Assembly: GCF_001577305.1 (NCBI RefSeq)
Contig: NZ_CP014518.1
Span: 3,348,001-3,412,000, forward strand
Source: Sinomonas atrocyanea
GTDB taxonomy: Bacteria; Actinomycetota; Actinomycetes; Actinomycetales; Micrococcaceae
Length of the DNA stretch: 64,000 nt
Direction of reading: 5' to 3'
Each line of letters opens with the position of its first letter. The first letter of the stretch is position 1. Of the stretch, positions 8,670-16,596 are shown in pieces. Under the pieces are notes generated by a model that saw nothing but the letters and a program-made list of their open reading frames with translations, made no database searches and was not told where the DNA came from. The translations under genes were made by a program, and so were the position numbers.

Positions 8670-10375
8670 GCCGGCGAGGCCTCCCCGAGCCCCAGCCGCG
8701 CGACCGCCTCTTCGCGCATCTGGACCTTGCGGACCTTCCCGGAGACGGTCATGGGGAACGAGTCGCGGATGTCCACGTAGCGCGGCACCTTGTAGTGCGC
8801 CAACTCGCCCTTGCAGTACTCCGCGATGTCCTCGGCGGTGAGCGGCTGCGCGCCGGGCCGGAGGATGATGCACGCCATGAGCTCCTCGCCGTAGGTCGGG
8901 TCGGGAACCCCGATGACCTGGACGTCCTGGATGTCCGGGTGCCGGTAGAGGAACTCCTCGATCTCGCGCGGGTAGACGTTCTCGCCCCCGCGGATCACCA
9001 TGTCCTTGATCCGCCCCTCGATCATCACGTAGCCGTCCTCGTCCATCCGGGCGAGGTCGCCCGTGTGCATCCAGCCGTCCGCGTCGATGGCCTCGGCCGT
9101 CTTGTCGGGCTGGTCCCAGTAGCCGGCCATCACGGCGTAGCCGCGGGTGCACAGCTCGCCGATGGCCCCGCGTTCCACGGTCTCGCCGGTCGCCGGGTCC
9201 ACCACCTTGCTCTCGAGGTTGGGCATGGTCCGTCCGACGGTGCCCGTGCGCTGGGCGAGGGAGTCCCCCGCACGGGTCATGGTGGAGACCGGGGAGGTCT
9301 CGGTCATGCCGTAGCAGATGGCCACCCCCTCCATGTGCATGTCGGAGATGACCCGCTCCATGACCTCGACCGGGCACGTCGAGCCGGCCATGACCCCGGT
9401 GCGGAGCGTGCCGAGCCGGTAGGAGCCGAAGTCGGGCAGCGCGAGCTCGGCGATGAACATGGTCGGGACGCCGTAGAGGGAGGTGCCGCCGAAGTCCTGG
9501 ACGGCCCGCAGGGCGGCGTCGGGCTTGAAGCCGCGGCCGGGCAGGATCGTGGCACAGCCGTGCGAGTACGCCGCGAGGTTGCCGATGACCATGCCGAAGC
9601 AGTGGTAGAACGGCACCGGGATGACCACCCGGTCCTCGGGCGTGTAGCCGAGCAGCTCGCCGATCGCGAACCCGTTGTTGAGGATGTTCCGGTGCGTGAG
9701 CGTGGCGCCCTTGGGGAACCCCGTGGTGCCGGACGTGTACTGGATGTTGATCGGGTCCTCCGCGGAGAGCATCGCCGCCCGCTCCTCGACGGCCGACGCC
9801 GGCACCTCGCCCGCGCGGGCCACGAGGGCCTCCCAGGTGGTCTCCTCGCCCGACGCCGGCACGCCGGGCTCGAACACGGCCTCGCCCGGGGCGGGGGGCG
9901 CCGGCAGGAACACGAGCTCGCGCAGGTCGGGGCATTCGGCGAGCGCGGTGCGGGCCATGGCGACGTACTCGCTCGTGCGGTCGCTGGGCGCGACGACGAG
10001 CATGCGCATGCCGTTCTGCCGGACCACGAACTGCAGCTCGTGGGCGCGGTAGGCCGGGTTGACGTTGACGAGGATGGCGCCGATGGCCGCGGTCGCGTAC
10101 TGGATCACCGTCCACTCGGCGCAGTTCGGGCTCCAGATGCCCACACGGTCGCCCTTCGCGACGCCCGCGGCGAGGAGCCCGCGGGCGGCGGCATCGACGT
10201 CGTGCGCGAGCTCCGCGTAGGTCCAGCGGCGGGCGGCGTCGGCGCGGCCGTCTCCCGCCGCCTCCACGAGGGCCTCCCGGTCAGCGTGCTGCCCGACCGC
10301 GCGGGCGAAGTTGGCGCCGATGGTCTCTTCGAGCAGGGACATCGTCGTCTCGCCTGCCGTGTAGGAGCTCTGCAT
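8666..10375 (-). CDS. Acyl-CoA synthetase, AMP-binding (FadD-like)
   Basis: 569 residues of the ANL superfamily; it activates a carboxylic acid with ATP to the acyl-adenylate and then the CoA thioester. Visible motifs are the P-loop YTSGTTGFPKG (residues about 213-223), YGMTET, the hinge region TGDLARMDEDGY...GRIKDMVIRGGENVYP, and the C-terminal catalytic lysine in VSGKVRKVQ. It resembles medium/long-chain acyl-CoA synthetases of fatty-acid degradation. Start: ATG 10375 lies 6 nt after TAGCTT and would be leaderless; ATG 10342 (MSLLEETIG) has an AGGCGAG-like site upstream and is the alternative. It is divergent from the ABM gene across a shared promoter region. Confidence 0.88.
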   Translation of the reverse strand: MQSSYTAGETTMSLLEETIGANFARAVGQHADREALVEAAGDGRADAARRWTYAELAHDVDAAARGLLAAGVAKGDRVGIWSPNCAEWTVIQYATAAIGAILVNVNPAYRAHELQFVVRQNGMRMLVVAPSDRTSEYVAMARTALAECPDLRELVFLPAPPAPGEAVFEPGVPASGEETTWEALVARAGEVPASAVEERAAMLSAEDPINIQYTSGTTGFPKGATLTHRNILNNGFAIGELLGYTPEDRVVIPVPFYHCFGMVIGNLAAYSHGCATILPGRGFKPDAALRAVQDFGGTSLYGVPTMFIAELALPDFGSYRLGTLRTGVMAGSTCPVEVMERVISDMHMEGVAICYGMTETSPVSTMTRAGDSLAQRTGTVGRTMPNLESKVVDPATGETVERGAIGELCTRGYAVMAGYWDQPDKTAEAIDADGWMHTGDLARMDEDGYVMIEGRIKDMVIRGGENVYPREIEEFLYRHPDIQDVQVIGVPDPTYGEELMACIILRPGAQPLTAEDIAEYCKGELAHYKVPRYVDIRDSFPMTVSGKVRKVQMREEAVARLGLGEASPA

Positions 10376-10381
10376 GGATGA

Positions 10382-10402
10382 AAGCTACCAACTCGGTAGG
10401 CT
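10382..10402. promoter_or_regulatory. Back-to-back leaderless promoters with a central palindrome
   Basis: On the minus strand TAGCTT (10382-10387) precedes the synthetase ATG by 6 nt. On the plus strand TAGGCT (10397-10402) precedes the ABM ATG by 7 nt. The inverted repeat CTACC-N5-GGTAG (10385-10399) overlaps both -10 boxes, so one bound dimer could block both genes. No regulator gene is adjacent. Confidence 0.5.
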
Positions 10403-10409
10403 GGCGACC

Positions 10410-10688
10410 ATGACTGATCCCGTGCGCCTGAAGGCGACCTTCATCCCCAACGAGGGCGAGTTCTTCCGCGTCAAGCTCGCCCTCGACATCGCGATCGAGG
10501 AGGTCCAGCGCGAGCCCGGCTGCCTCCAGTACGAGATCACCGACGAGTCGGAGGACCGGCTCGTGCTCTCCGAGCTCTGGGCCTCCGAGGAGGACCTCGA
10601 GAGGCACTCGAAGGGTGTGGCCGTGCAGGACCTCAACGAGTCGCTCAGCGCCCTGCTGGCCGAGCCGATCACCATCGAGCGCCTGTAG
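10410..10688 (+). CDS. Antibiotic biosynthesis monooxygenase (ABM) domain protein
   Basis: 92 residues, a single ABM (dimeric alpha/beta barrel) domain: RLKATFIPNEGEFFRVKLALD, EPGCLQYEITDE, LSELWASEEDLERHSKG, a typical YgiN-like pattern. Members oxidise quinones or aromatic compounds without cofactors, but many are of unknown function. ATG 10410 is preferred over an in-frame ATG at 10374 because TAGGCT sits 7 nt upstream and the longer form would add 12 non-conserved residues. It is followed by a strong hairpin terminator. Confidence 0.8.
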   Translation: MTDPVRLKATFIPNEGEFFRVKLALDIAIEEVQREPGCLQYEITDESEDRLVLSELWASEEDLERHSKGVAVQDLNESLSALLAEPITIERL

Positions 10689-10703
10689 GAGCCCGGACGC
10701 AGC

Positions 10704-10740
10704 AACGGCGCCGCCCCCAGCTGCTGGGAGCGGCGCCGTT
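10704..10740. terminator. Bidirectional hairpin terminator
   Basis: Perfect 11-bp arms AACGGCGCCGC (10704-10714) and GCGGCGCCGTT (10730-10740) with a 15-nt loop, between the convergent ABM and thioredoxin genes. The T residues at both outer ends suit termination in either direction. Confidence 0.8.
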
Positions 10741-10762
10741 CGCGCGCAGGGGGCGCGGTGCG

Positions 10763-11140
10763 TCAGTTCTGCGGGCCCTGGGCCTGCGCCTCGGCGACCT
10801 TCTTGTGGACGTCCTCCATGTCGAGGTCCTTCACCGCGGTGATGACCTGCTCGAGCGCGGAGGCGGGCAGGGCGCCGGGCTGCGAGAAGACGAGGACCTT
10901 CTCGCGGAACGCCATGAGGGTCGGGATCGAGGTGATGTTCGCCTGGGCGGCGAGCATCTGCTCGGCCTCAGTGTCCACCTTGGCGAACACCACGTCCGGG
11001 TGCTTCTCCGAGGCGGCCTCGTAGGTCGGGGCGAACTGGCGGCACGGGCCGCACCACGACGCCCAGAAGTCCACCAGGACGATGTCGTTCTTCTCGATGA
11101 CCTCGGCGAAGTCCTCGCCGGTGACGTTCTTCGTTGCCAT
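10763..11140 (-). CDS. Thioredoxin
   Basis: 125 residues with the thioredoxin fold and the unchanged active site WCGPC (C30, C33), the buried aspartate in VLVDFWASW and the cis-proline in SIPTLM. It reduces protein disulfides in the cytoplasm; there is no signal peptide. AAGGAG lies 6-7 nt upstream of the ATG, which fixes the start although the frame is open further upstream. The length is slightly more than the usual 105-110 because of a C-terminal charged tail (DMEDVHKKVAEAQAQ). It reads as a single-gene unit ending at the shared terminator. Confidence 0.92.
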   Translation of the reverse strand: MATKNVTGEDFAEVIEKNDIVLVDFWASWCGPCRQFAPTYEAASEKHPDVVFAKVDTEAEQMLAAQANITSIPTLMAFREKVLVFSQPGALPASALEQVITAVKDLDMEDVHKKVAEAQAQGPQN

Positions 11141-11262
11141 GCCGCGCTCCTTGCTCTCTGTGCGGGTGACCCTGCGGGGTCGGTCTGAAAGTCTCAACGA
11201 TACCCAGGGGGGTTTCATTCCCGGGGTACGGGCTCCCGGCCTCCTTCCCCGTGGGCCGGGAC

Positions 11263-12531
11263 TCAAACAGCCGCGGGCTCGTGCGCCTGGATGTACTTCC
11301 GGCCGCCCAGGGCGATGCCGATCGAGATGACGAGGGCGGCGGCGGAGGCGTAGAACGGCACGGGGGCCCCGTAGGTCTCGCCGAGCCACGTGGCGATGAA
11401 GGGGGCGAGGGCGCCGCCCATCCAGCGGACAAAGTTGTAGCCGGCGCTCGCCACGGGCCGCGGCGCGTCGGAGACGCCCATCGCGAGCTCGGTGTAGACG
11501 GTGTTGTTGATGCCCAGCAGCGCCCCGGCGACGATCGTCAGGACCACGACTGCGGGGACCGCGTGGGCGGCCGCCGAGAGGGCCATGCCCACCAGGACCA
11601 CAGCCAGCCCGGCGAGCGTGCCGGCCAGGACCTTCACGTCCCCGAAGCGGGCCTGCAGCTGCGGGGCCACGAAGACCGAGAAGAGCGCGAGGGCCACGCC
11701 CCAGCCGAAGAACACCGCGCCGATCCCGTAGGCGCCCATGCCGAGGATGAACGGCACGAAGGCGAGCACGGTGTAGAAGCCGAAGTTGTAGAAGAACGCG
11801 CTGCCGGCCACCGAGCGCAGGCCGGCGTGGCCGAGGGCCTGGAGGGGATCGCGGAACCGGGTCTTCTTCGCCGACGGCTGGGTCTTCGGGAGGGTCGCAA
11901 GGATCGCGATGAACGCAATGGCCATGAGCGTCGCGGTGCCGAAGAACGGCATGCGCCACTGCCACCCGCCCAGGAGCGCCCCGGCGAGCGGGCCGAGCGA
12001 GAGGCCGAGGCCGAGGGCGGCCTCATAGAGGATGATCGCCGTGGACGTCCCGCCGGAGGCGACGCCGACGATCACGGCGAGCGCGGTCGCGACGAACAGG
12101 GAGTTGCCGAGGCCCCAGCCGGCGCGCCAGCCGATGAGCTCGGCGACGCTCTGGCTCGTGCCGGACAGGCTCGCGAACGTCACGATGAGCGCGAGGCCGA
12201 TCAGCAGGGTCTTCTTCCCGCCGATCCGGGAGGAGACCCAGCCGGTGACGAGCATCATCACGGCCGTGACGAGGAAGTAGCTCGTGAACAGCAGCGAGAC
12301 CTGGCTCGGGCTCGCGTCGAGATTCTGGGCGATCGCGGGAAGGATCGGGTCCACGAGGCCGATGCCCATGAAGGCGAAGACGGACGCGGCGGCCGTGGCC
12401 CAGACGGCCTTGGGCTGGCGGAAGAACGAGGCCTTCTCGGCCTCGAGCGTCTCGTGCGGAGCCGGGCCGTGCTGGGGCGCGGGGGCGGATTCGCGGTGGG
12501 ATTCGGGCTGGACGCCGGTGTCGGCGGTCAT
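11263..12531 (-). CDS. MFS drug-type efflux transporter
   Basis: 422 residues with 12 hydrophobic segments after a hydrophilic Pro/Glu/His-rich N-tail of about 45 residues. The first transmembrane helix reads VFAFMGIGLVDPILPAI, and the loop between helices 2 and 3 carries GWVSSRIGGKKTLLIG, the MFS loop signature. It resembles DHA1-type multidrug exporters. The start ATG overlaps the stop of the upstream marR-type gene (ATGA), so regulator and pump form one operon. Expression is probably controlled by the MarR protein at the two palindromes upstream. The substrate is not readable from sequence. Confidence 0.85.
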   Translation of the reverse strand: MTADTGVQPESHRESAPAPQHGPAPHETLEAEKASFFRQPKAVWATAAASVFAFMGIGLVDPILPAIAQNLDASPSQVSLLFTSYFLVTAVMMLVTGWVSSRIGGKKTLLIGLALIVTFASLSGTSQSVAELIGWRAGWGLGNSLFVATALAVIVGVASGGTSTAIILYEAALGLGLSLGPLAGALLGGWQWRMPFFGTATLMAIAFIAILATLPKTQPSAKKTRFRDPLQALGHAGLRSVAGSAFFYNFGFYTVLAFVPFILGMGAYGIGAVFFGWGVALALFSVFVAPQLQARFGDVKVLAGTLAGLAVVLVGMALSAAAHAVPAVVVLTIVAGALLGINNTVYTELAMGVSDAPRPVASAGYNFVRWMGGALAPFIATWLGETYGAPVPFYASAAALVISIGIALGGRKYIQAHEPAAV

Positions 12532-12974
12532 GCGGGCGGCTCCTGGTTCATCACGTACTGGTTGATCTTGTCCATCACGGGCAGCGCGGCCGCGAGGGCC
12601 GCGCGCTCGTCGTCGTCGAGCGTTGCGAGGGCGGCGGCCATCCGCTCGGTGCGGCGCGCGTTGGCGCACTGCGCGGTCGCGTCGCCCTCGGGGGTCCGGC
12701 GCACGACGACGGCCCTCGCGTCGTGCGGGTCGCTGCACCGCTCGAGGAGGCCGGCCTTCTCGAGCCGGGCCACCTGCTCGGTGGCCGTGGGCACCCGGAC
12801 GCCGAGGTTCTTGGCGATGGCCCCCATGCGCAGCCCCTCGCCGGCGACCATGTTCAGGACGCTCAGCTGGGCGGCTGAGAGCTCGGAGAGCTCGTCGAGC
12901 CGGCGGGCCATGTAGGTGCCGTAGCGGATCGCGTCCCTGAAGCCCTCGGCCAGCCGGGCAAGCTCCTCGTTCAT
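12528..12974 (-). CDS. MarR-family transcriptional regulator
   Basis: 148 residues with the winged helix-turn-helix core: LSAAQLSVLNMVAGEG, MGAIAKNLGVRVPTATEQVARLEKAGLLER, then a wing with DPHDARAVVVRRT, the MarR signature. N- and C-terminal helices would form the dimer. It is first in an operon with the MFS pump and most likely represses it, releasing on binding a phenolic or toxic ligand. The ATG lies 8 nt after TAGGGT, with no ribosome binding site, so the mRNA is probably leaderless. The protein start is well defined by the operator that ends 2 nt before it. Confidence 0.9.
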   Translation of the reverse strand: MNEELARLAEGFRDAIRYGTYMARRLDELSELSAAQLSVLNMVAGEGLRMGAIAKNLGVRVPTATEQVARLEKAGLLERCSDPHDARAVVVRRTPEGDATAQCANARRTERMAAALATLDDDERAALAAALPVMDKINQYVMNQEPPA

Positions 12975-12976
12975 AC

Positions 12977-13011
12977 TTAGGTACCCTAATAGTTAGGCAC
13001 CCTAATGTCAA
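12977..13011 (-). promoter_or_regulatory. marR promoter with twin operators
   Basis: On the minus strand TTGACA (13006-13011), 17 nt, TAGGGT (12983-12988), then 8 nt to the ATG. Two palindromes of the form TTAGG-N3-CCTAA occupy 12977-12989 and 12993-13005, 16 bp apart, covering the -10 box and the spacer. They are the expected sites for autorepression. Confidence 0.75.
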
Positions 13012-13101
13012 AGGGGCGCCGCCGTGATCTGCTCGACCCAGGGGCGCCCTCCCCCGTAGCATGGCGCGCGGAAGGGCCGGCACGGCCCGTGGAGGGGGAC
13101 G

Positions 13102-14172
13102 GTGGCCAGATTCCTGTTCGTGACGTGGGACGGCGGCGGCAATAAGGTCCCGGCTGTGGCCCTCGCCGAGGAGCTCGCGCTGCGGGGCCACGCGGTCAGC
13201 GTGCTCGGCGATGCCGCCCAGGCCGCCGACTTCGCCGCCCCGGGCGTGCGCTTCGCGTCCTTCTCCACGACCCGGACGTTCCCCTCCGGGTCCACGCCCC
13301 TGGACATGGTGCGGATCGCCTCCGATCCGCCGATGCGGCGCGACGTGCTGGCGGACCTCGCCGCGCACCCGGCCGACGTGATCGTGGTGGACGTGGCCCT
13401 GTTCGGGGTCATGGACGCGCTGCGGCGGGCGGGCCGCGAGTACGTGGTCCTCGAGCACACGCTGGACGGGGTGCTGCGGCGGGTGCTCCCCTCCCTCGAC
13501 GCCGTGCTCCGGGTGCGGGGCCTGCGCGTCCTGCGCCTGCTCAACGCCGGCCGGCCGGTCCTGGCGCCGACGATCCCCGAGCTGGACCGGGGCCACGGCG
13601 ACGTGGTGCACCTCGGGCCCATGGTCCGCGCCGTCCCGGCCCGGCCCGCCGCGCCCACCGTGGTCCTCTCCCTGAGCACCGCCCCGTATCCGGCCCTCGT
13701 CCCGACCTGGCAGAGGGTGCTCGATGCCGTGGACGGCCTCCCCGCCCGGGTCGTGGCGACCCTGGGCTCCGGGCTCGCCGCCGGTGCGCTGCGGGTGCCC
13801 GCCGGCGTCGAGGTGCACGGCTGGCGCCCGCATGCCGAGCTCCTGCCCGAGGCCTCCCTCGTGGTCAGCCACGGCGGCCACGGCACGGCGGTGGCCGCGC
13901 TGGCCCACGGGGTCCCGCTGCTCGTCCTGCCGCTGGACCGGGCCACCGACCAGCCGTGGGTCGGCGCGGCGGTCCAGCGGGCCGGCGTCGGGCGCCGCCT
14001 GTCCCGGACGGCCCGGCCGGCGAAGATCCGCGCGGCAGTGGAGCAGCTCCTCGCGGACGGCCCCCACCGCGAGGCGGCCGCCCGGATGGGCGAGCGCGCC
14101 CGTGCGCTCGACGGGCGCGCCCGGGGTGCCGAGGTGCTGGAGATGGTTGCCCGGCGCGGCCTGCGGGAATGA
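13102..14172 (+). CDS. GT-B glycosyltransferase (MGT/UGT-like)
   Basis: 356 residues. The N-terminal half begins FLFVTWDGGGNKVPAVALAEELALRGHAVSVLG, as in macrolide/UDP-type glycosyltransferases with the acceptor domain. The C-terminal half carries the sugar-nucleotide site LVVSHGGHGTAVAALAHGVPLLVLPLDRATDQP (motif HGGHGT near residue 258). It is somewhat shorter than the usual 390-420. The start is GTG with GGAGGGGGAC 4-8 nt upstream. It is followed after 37 nt by an NAD-dependent epimerase gene on the same strand, a pairing consistent with modification of a small molecule or lipid. No biosynthetic cluster surrounds it. Confidence 0.8.
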   Translation: MARFLFVTWDGGGNKVPAVALAEELALRGHAVSVLGDAAQAADFAAPGVRFASFSTTRTFPSGSTPLDMVRIASDPPMRRDVLADLAAHPADVIVVDVALFGVMDALRRAGREYVVLEHTLDGVLRRVLPSLDAVLRVRGLRVLRLLNAGRPVLAPTIPELDRGHGDVVHLGPMVRAVPARPAAPTVVLSLSTAPYPALVPTWQRVLDAVDGLPARVVATLGSGLAAGALRVPAGVEVHGWRPHAELLPEASLVVSHGGHGTAVAALAHGVPLLVLPLDRATDQPWVGAAVQRAGVGRRLSRTARPAKIRAAVEQLLADGPHREAAARMGERARALDGRARGAEVLEMVARRGLRE

Positions 14173-14209
14173 GCACAGGGACAGGGACCGCACTGCCGAA
14201 GGAGCAACC

Positions 14210-15241
14210 ATGCGCATCGCCATCGTCGGAGCCACCGGGAACGTCGGCACCGCGCTGCTGAGGACGCTGGCCGCGGGCGGCCACGAGCTGATCGGCGTCG
14301 CCCGCCGCGCCCCGGATCCCCGGGCCGAGCCCTACCGCAGCGCCTCCTGGCACCAGATCGACATCGGCTCGCCGGATGCGGTCCCGGCGCTGCGGAGCGC
14401 CTTCGGCGGGTGCGACGCCGTGGTGCACCTGGGGTGGATCATCCAGCCCAATCACCACCAGGACGATCTCCACCGGGTCAACGTGGAGGGGAGCTGGCAG
14501 GTCTTCGAGGCCGCGGCCGAGGCCGGGGTGAGGCACCTCGTCTACGCCTCCTCCGTGGGGGCGTACAGTCCCGGGCCCAAGGACGAGCGCGTCGACGAGT
14601 CGTGGCCCACCGGCGGGCTCCACACCTCGCACTACAGCCGGCAGAAGGCCGCGGTGGAGCGGCTGCTCGACCGCTTCGAGGCGGACCATCCGGACATCAC
14701 CGTCGCACGGCTGCGTCCGGGGCTGATCTTCCAGTCGGGGCAGGCCTCCGAGGTGGGGCGCTACTTCCTGGGCCGCTTCATCCCCCAGCAGATCGCGCGC
14801 TCGCGGGTGCCGGTGCTGCCCATGCCGCCCACGATGGTCTTCCAGGCGGTCCACGCCGAGGACGTCGCCGACGCCTACGCCAAGGTGCTGGCCGCCCACG
14901 CCCGCGGCGCCTTCAACGTGGCCGCCGAGCCCGTCCTGGACCCAACCACCTTCCCGCCGGTCCTGGGCGCCAAGAAGTCGGTGCCGCTGCCGGCCGCGGC
15001 GCTGCGCGCCCTCGTGTGGCTCTCGTGGAAGCTGCGGATCCAGCGCACCGACCCGGGCTGGATCGACATGGCCGTGCAGGTGCCGATCATGGACACCTCG
15101 CGCATCCGCTCCGCGCTCGGCTGGGAGCCGCGGCGCTCCTCGCAGGAGGCCGTCACCGCGGTCCTCGGCGGCATGCAGGAGGCGGCCGGCGTGCAGGCCT
15201 CCGCGGCGCTGCGGCCCGGAGACCAGGCTGCGGAGAACTGA
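14210..15241 (+). CDS. NAD-dependent epimerase/dehydratase
   Basis: 343 residues of the extended SDR type. The nucleotide site is GATGNVG (residues 7-13), the region DAVVHLGW follows, and the catalytic YSRQK (YxxxK) comes after YASSVGAY. It resembles NAD-dependent sugar-nucleotide epimerases and related dehydratases. AAGGAG at about 14199-14204 fixes the ATG. The C-terminal part includes a hydrophobic segment (AALRALVWLSWKL) that could associate with the membrane. It is the last gene before a strong terminator and probably cotranscribed with the glycosyltransferase. Confidence 0.82.
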   Translation: MRIAIVGATGNVGTALLRTLAAGGHELIGVARRAPDPRAEPYRSASWHQIDIGSPDAVPALRSAFGGCDAVVHLGWIIQPNHHQDDLHRVNVEGSWQVFEAAAEAGVRHLVYASSVGAYSPGPKDERVDESWPTGGLHTSHYSRQKAAVERLLDRFEADHPDITVARLRPGLIFQSGQASEVGRYFLGRFIPQQIARSRVPVLPMPPTMVFQAVHAEDVADAYAKVLAAHARGAFNVAAEPVLDPTTFPPVLGAKKSVPLPAAALRALVWLSWKLRIQRTDPGWIDMAVQVPIMDTSRIRSALGWEPRRSSQEAVTAVLGGMQEAAGVQASAALRPGDQAAEN

Positions 15242-15264
15242 CGGCGCTCGCCGGCCAGACGCCA

Positions 15265-15305
15265 GAAGGGCCCGGCCTCATCGAGAAGATGAAGCCGGGC
15301 CCTTC
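15265..15305. terminator. Hairpin terminator
   Basis: GAAGGGCCCGGC (15265-15276) pairs perfectly with GCCGGGCCCTTC (15294-15305) around a 17-nt loop. It lies downstream of the epimerase gene and just downstream of tRNA-Tyr on the other strand, so it can serve both. Confidence 0.8.
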
Positions 15306-15311
15306 GTTCGG

Positions 15312-15393
15312 TGGCAGATGAGGGATTCGAACCCCCGTAGGCAATGCCAGCTGATTTACAGTCAGCCCCCTTTGGCCGCTCGGGTAATCTGCC
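15312..15393 (-). tRNA. tRNA-Tyr (anticodon GTA)
   Basis: On the minus strand the acceptor arm GGCAGAT/ATCTGCC pairs perfectly. The anticodon arm is CTGAC-TGTAAAT-CAGC with GTA, the T arm contains GGTTCGAATCC, and the variable arm is long as in bacterial tRNA-Tyr. The discriminator base is A (15312); the 3' CCA is not encoded (CCG follows). Confidence 0.95.
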
Positions 15394-15447
15394 GAACGCC
15401 ACGCCGTGGTCCACAGCCAAGCCGTGTTCCGCGGTGCGAGCAAGACA

Positions 15448-15477
15448 ACCTTACAGAACATTGGCCCACGCGTCGAA
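15448..15477 (-). promoter_or_regulatory. Promoter of tRNA-Tyr
   Basis: TTCGAC (15472-15477), 18 nt, TAAGGT (15448-15453) on the minus strand, giving a precursor with a 5' leader of about 50 nt before the tRNA. Confidence 0.55.
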
Positions 15478-15497
15478 TCCGCCGCGGGGCCGGGGAA

Positions 15498-15833
15498 TCA
15501 GGCCGTCTCGGCGGCGGGTGCGCCATCGCCGTCGGCCGTCTGCGCCGCCTCCTCGGAGGCGATGGCGCGGGCAACCTGGGCCTCGAAGAACGCCGCCTGC
15601 TCATCGGTGATCTGCCTCAGCGCGACGGCCCGAGCGAGGTCCGCATGCACGGCGTCGAGCCGTGCGGAGGCCGCGGGGGCCGGAGACATGGCGATGCCGG
15701 CGGCGAGCGTCGCGGCGGCGACCACTCCCCCGGCTGCTGCGGCCGCCCGGCCGGCGATTGACTTCTTCGGTGCTGCATCGTCCGGCGCCTTCGCCGGAAC
15801 GCCGTCTTCGGAACGTGGCGCGTTCTCCGCCAT
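15498..15833 (-). CDS. Small hypothetical protein with one hydrophobic segment
   Basis: 111 residues. The start MAENAPRSEDG was chosen because GGGAGGATCC directly precedes it; a longer frame upstream lacks support. A charged N-terminal 30 residues precede an Ala/Gly/Val-rich stretch (AAAAAGGVVAAATLAAGIA, about residues 30-48) that could be a membrane anchor or an uncleaved signal. The rest is a helical Ala/Glu-rich domain (ARLDAVHADLARAVALRQITDEQAAFFEAQVARAI). No family was recognised. It stands alone between tRNA-Tyr and yajQ. Confidence 0.6.
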   Translation of the reverse strand: MAENAPRSEDGVPAKAPDDAAPKKSIAGRAAAAAGGVVAAATLAAGIAMSPAPAASARLDAVHADLARAVALRQITDEQAAFFEAQVARAIASEEAAQTADGDGAPAAETA

Positions 15834-15973
15834 GGATCCTCCCTCGCGAGCCTTCAGTGGTACCAACGCTCGCAGTTTCCCTTGCGATCCGACTGGGGTT
15901 CGGCTGTGAGTGAACTGTGGGCATTCCGCGGTGCCGCCCGGATATTACCCGGGCCCGCCGGGGCCCAAGCGGC

Positions 15974-15979
15974 TAGGCT
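15974..15979 (+). promoter_or_regulatory. Candidate -10 box of yajQ
   Basis: TAGGCT, 39 nt before the ATG. A leader with CGGAGG 6-8 nt before the start follows, so unlike several neighbours this gene has a normal leader and ribosome binding site. The flanking 15834-15973 holds nothing else recognised. Confidence 0.45.
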
Positions 15980-16018
15980 GGGGGGCAGCATCCAGACCCG
16001 TCCAGACGGAGGTTACCC

Positions 16019-16504
16019 ATGGCAGATTCGACGTTCGACGTTGTCAGCAAGGTCGACAAGCAGGAGGTCGCCAACGCCCTCAACCAGGCGCAGAAGGAGA
16101 TCGCCCAGCGCTACGACTTCAAGGGCGTGGGCGCCGAGATCGACTTCAGCGGCGAGAAGATCCTCATGAAGGCCAACGCCGAGGAGCGCGTCAAGGCCGT
16201 CCTGGACGTCTTCGAGTCCAAGCTCGTCAAGCGGGGCATCTCCCTGAAGTCGCTCGATGCCGGCGACCCGTTCGCCTCGGGCAAGGAGTACCGCATCGAG
16301 GCCTCCATCAAGGAGGGCATCTCGCAGGAGCACGCGAAGAAGATCTCCAAGCTCATCCGGGATGAGGCGCCCAAGAGCGTCAAGGCCCAGATCCAGGGCG
16401 ACGAGCTCCGGGTCTCCTCGAAGTCCCGCGACGACCTCCAGTCCACCATCTCCCTGCTCAAGGGCTACGAGGACGTCGACCTCCAGTTCGTGAACTTCCG
16501 CTAG
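16019..16504 (+). CDS. yajQ: YajQ family nucleotide-binding protein
   Basis: 161 residues, the usual length for the family. It begins STFDVVSKVDKQEVANALNQA and continues EIAQRYDFKG, EERVKAVLDVFESKLVKRGISLKSLD and a second half ending LLKGYEDVDLQFVNFR; all are YajQ signatures. The fold is two ferredoxin-like domains. YajQ proteins bind nucleotides or cyclic di-GMP in some bacteria; in actinobacteria the role is not well defined. A good ribosome binding site precedes the ATG. It is monocistronic and ends before a 54-bp palindrome. Confidence 0.93.
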   Translation: MADSTFDVVSKVDKQEVANALNQAQKEIAQRYDFKGVGAEIDFSGEKILMKANAEERVKAVLDVFESKLVKRGISLKSLDAGDPFASGKEYRIEASIKEGISQEHAKKISKLIRDEAPKSVKAQIQGDELRVSSKSRDDLQSTISLLKGYEDVDLQFVNFR

Positions 16505-16533
16505 GCCCCGCGGGCCGTCCACGCCACAGCGTG

Positions 16534-16587
16534 GAGCACGACGCCGGCCGCCCACCCCGCGCGGGGTGGGCGGCCGGCGTCGTGCTC
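16534..16587. terminator. Perfect 54-bp palindromic terminator
   Basis: The left half (16534-16560, beginning GAGCACGACGCCGGCCG) and the right half (16561-16587) are exact reverse complements with no spacer. It lies between convergent yajQ and mocA. The ACGACGCCGGCCG stem is shared with hairpins near 25391, 38149 and 56900. Confidence 0.8.
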
Positions 16588-16596
16588 GCCGCCTTC

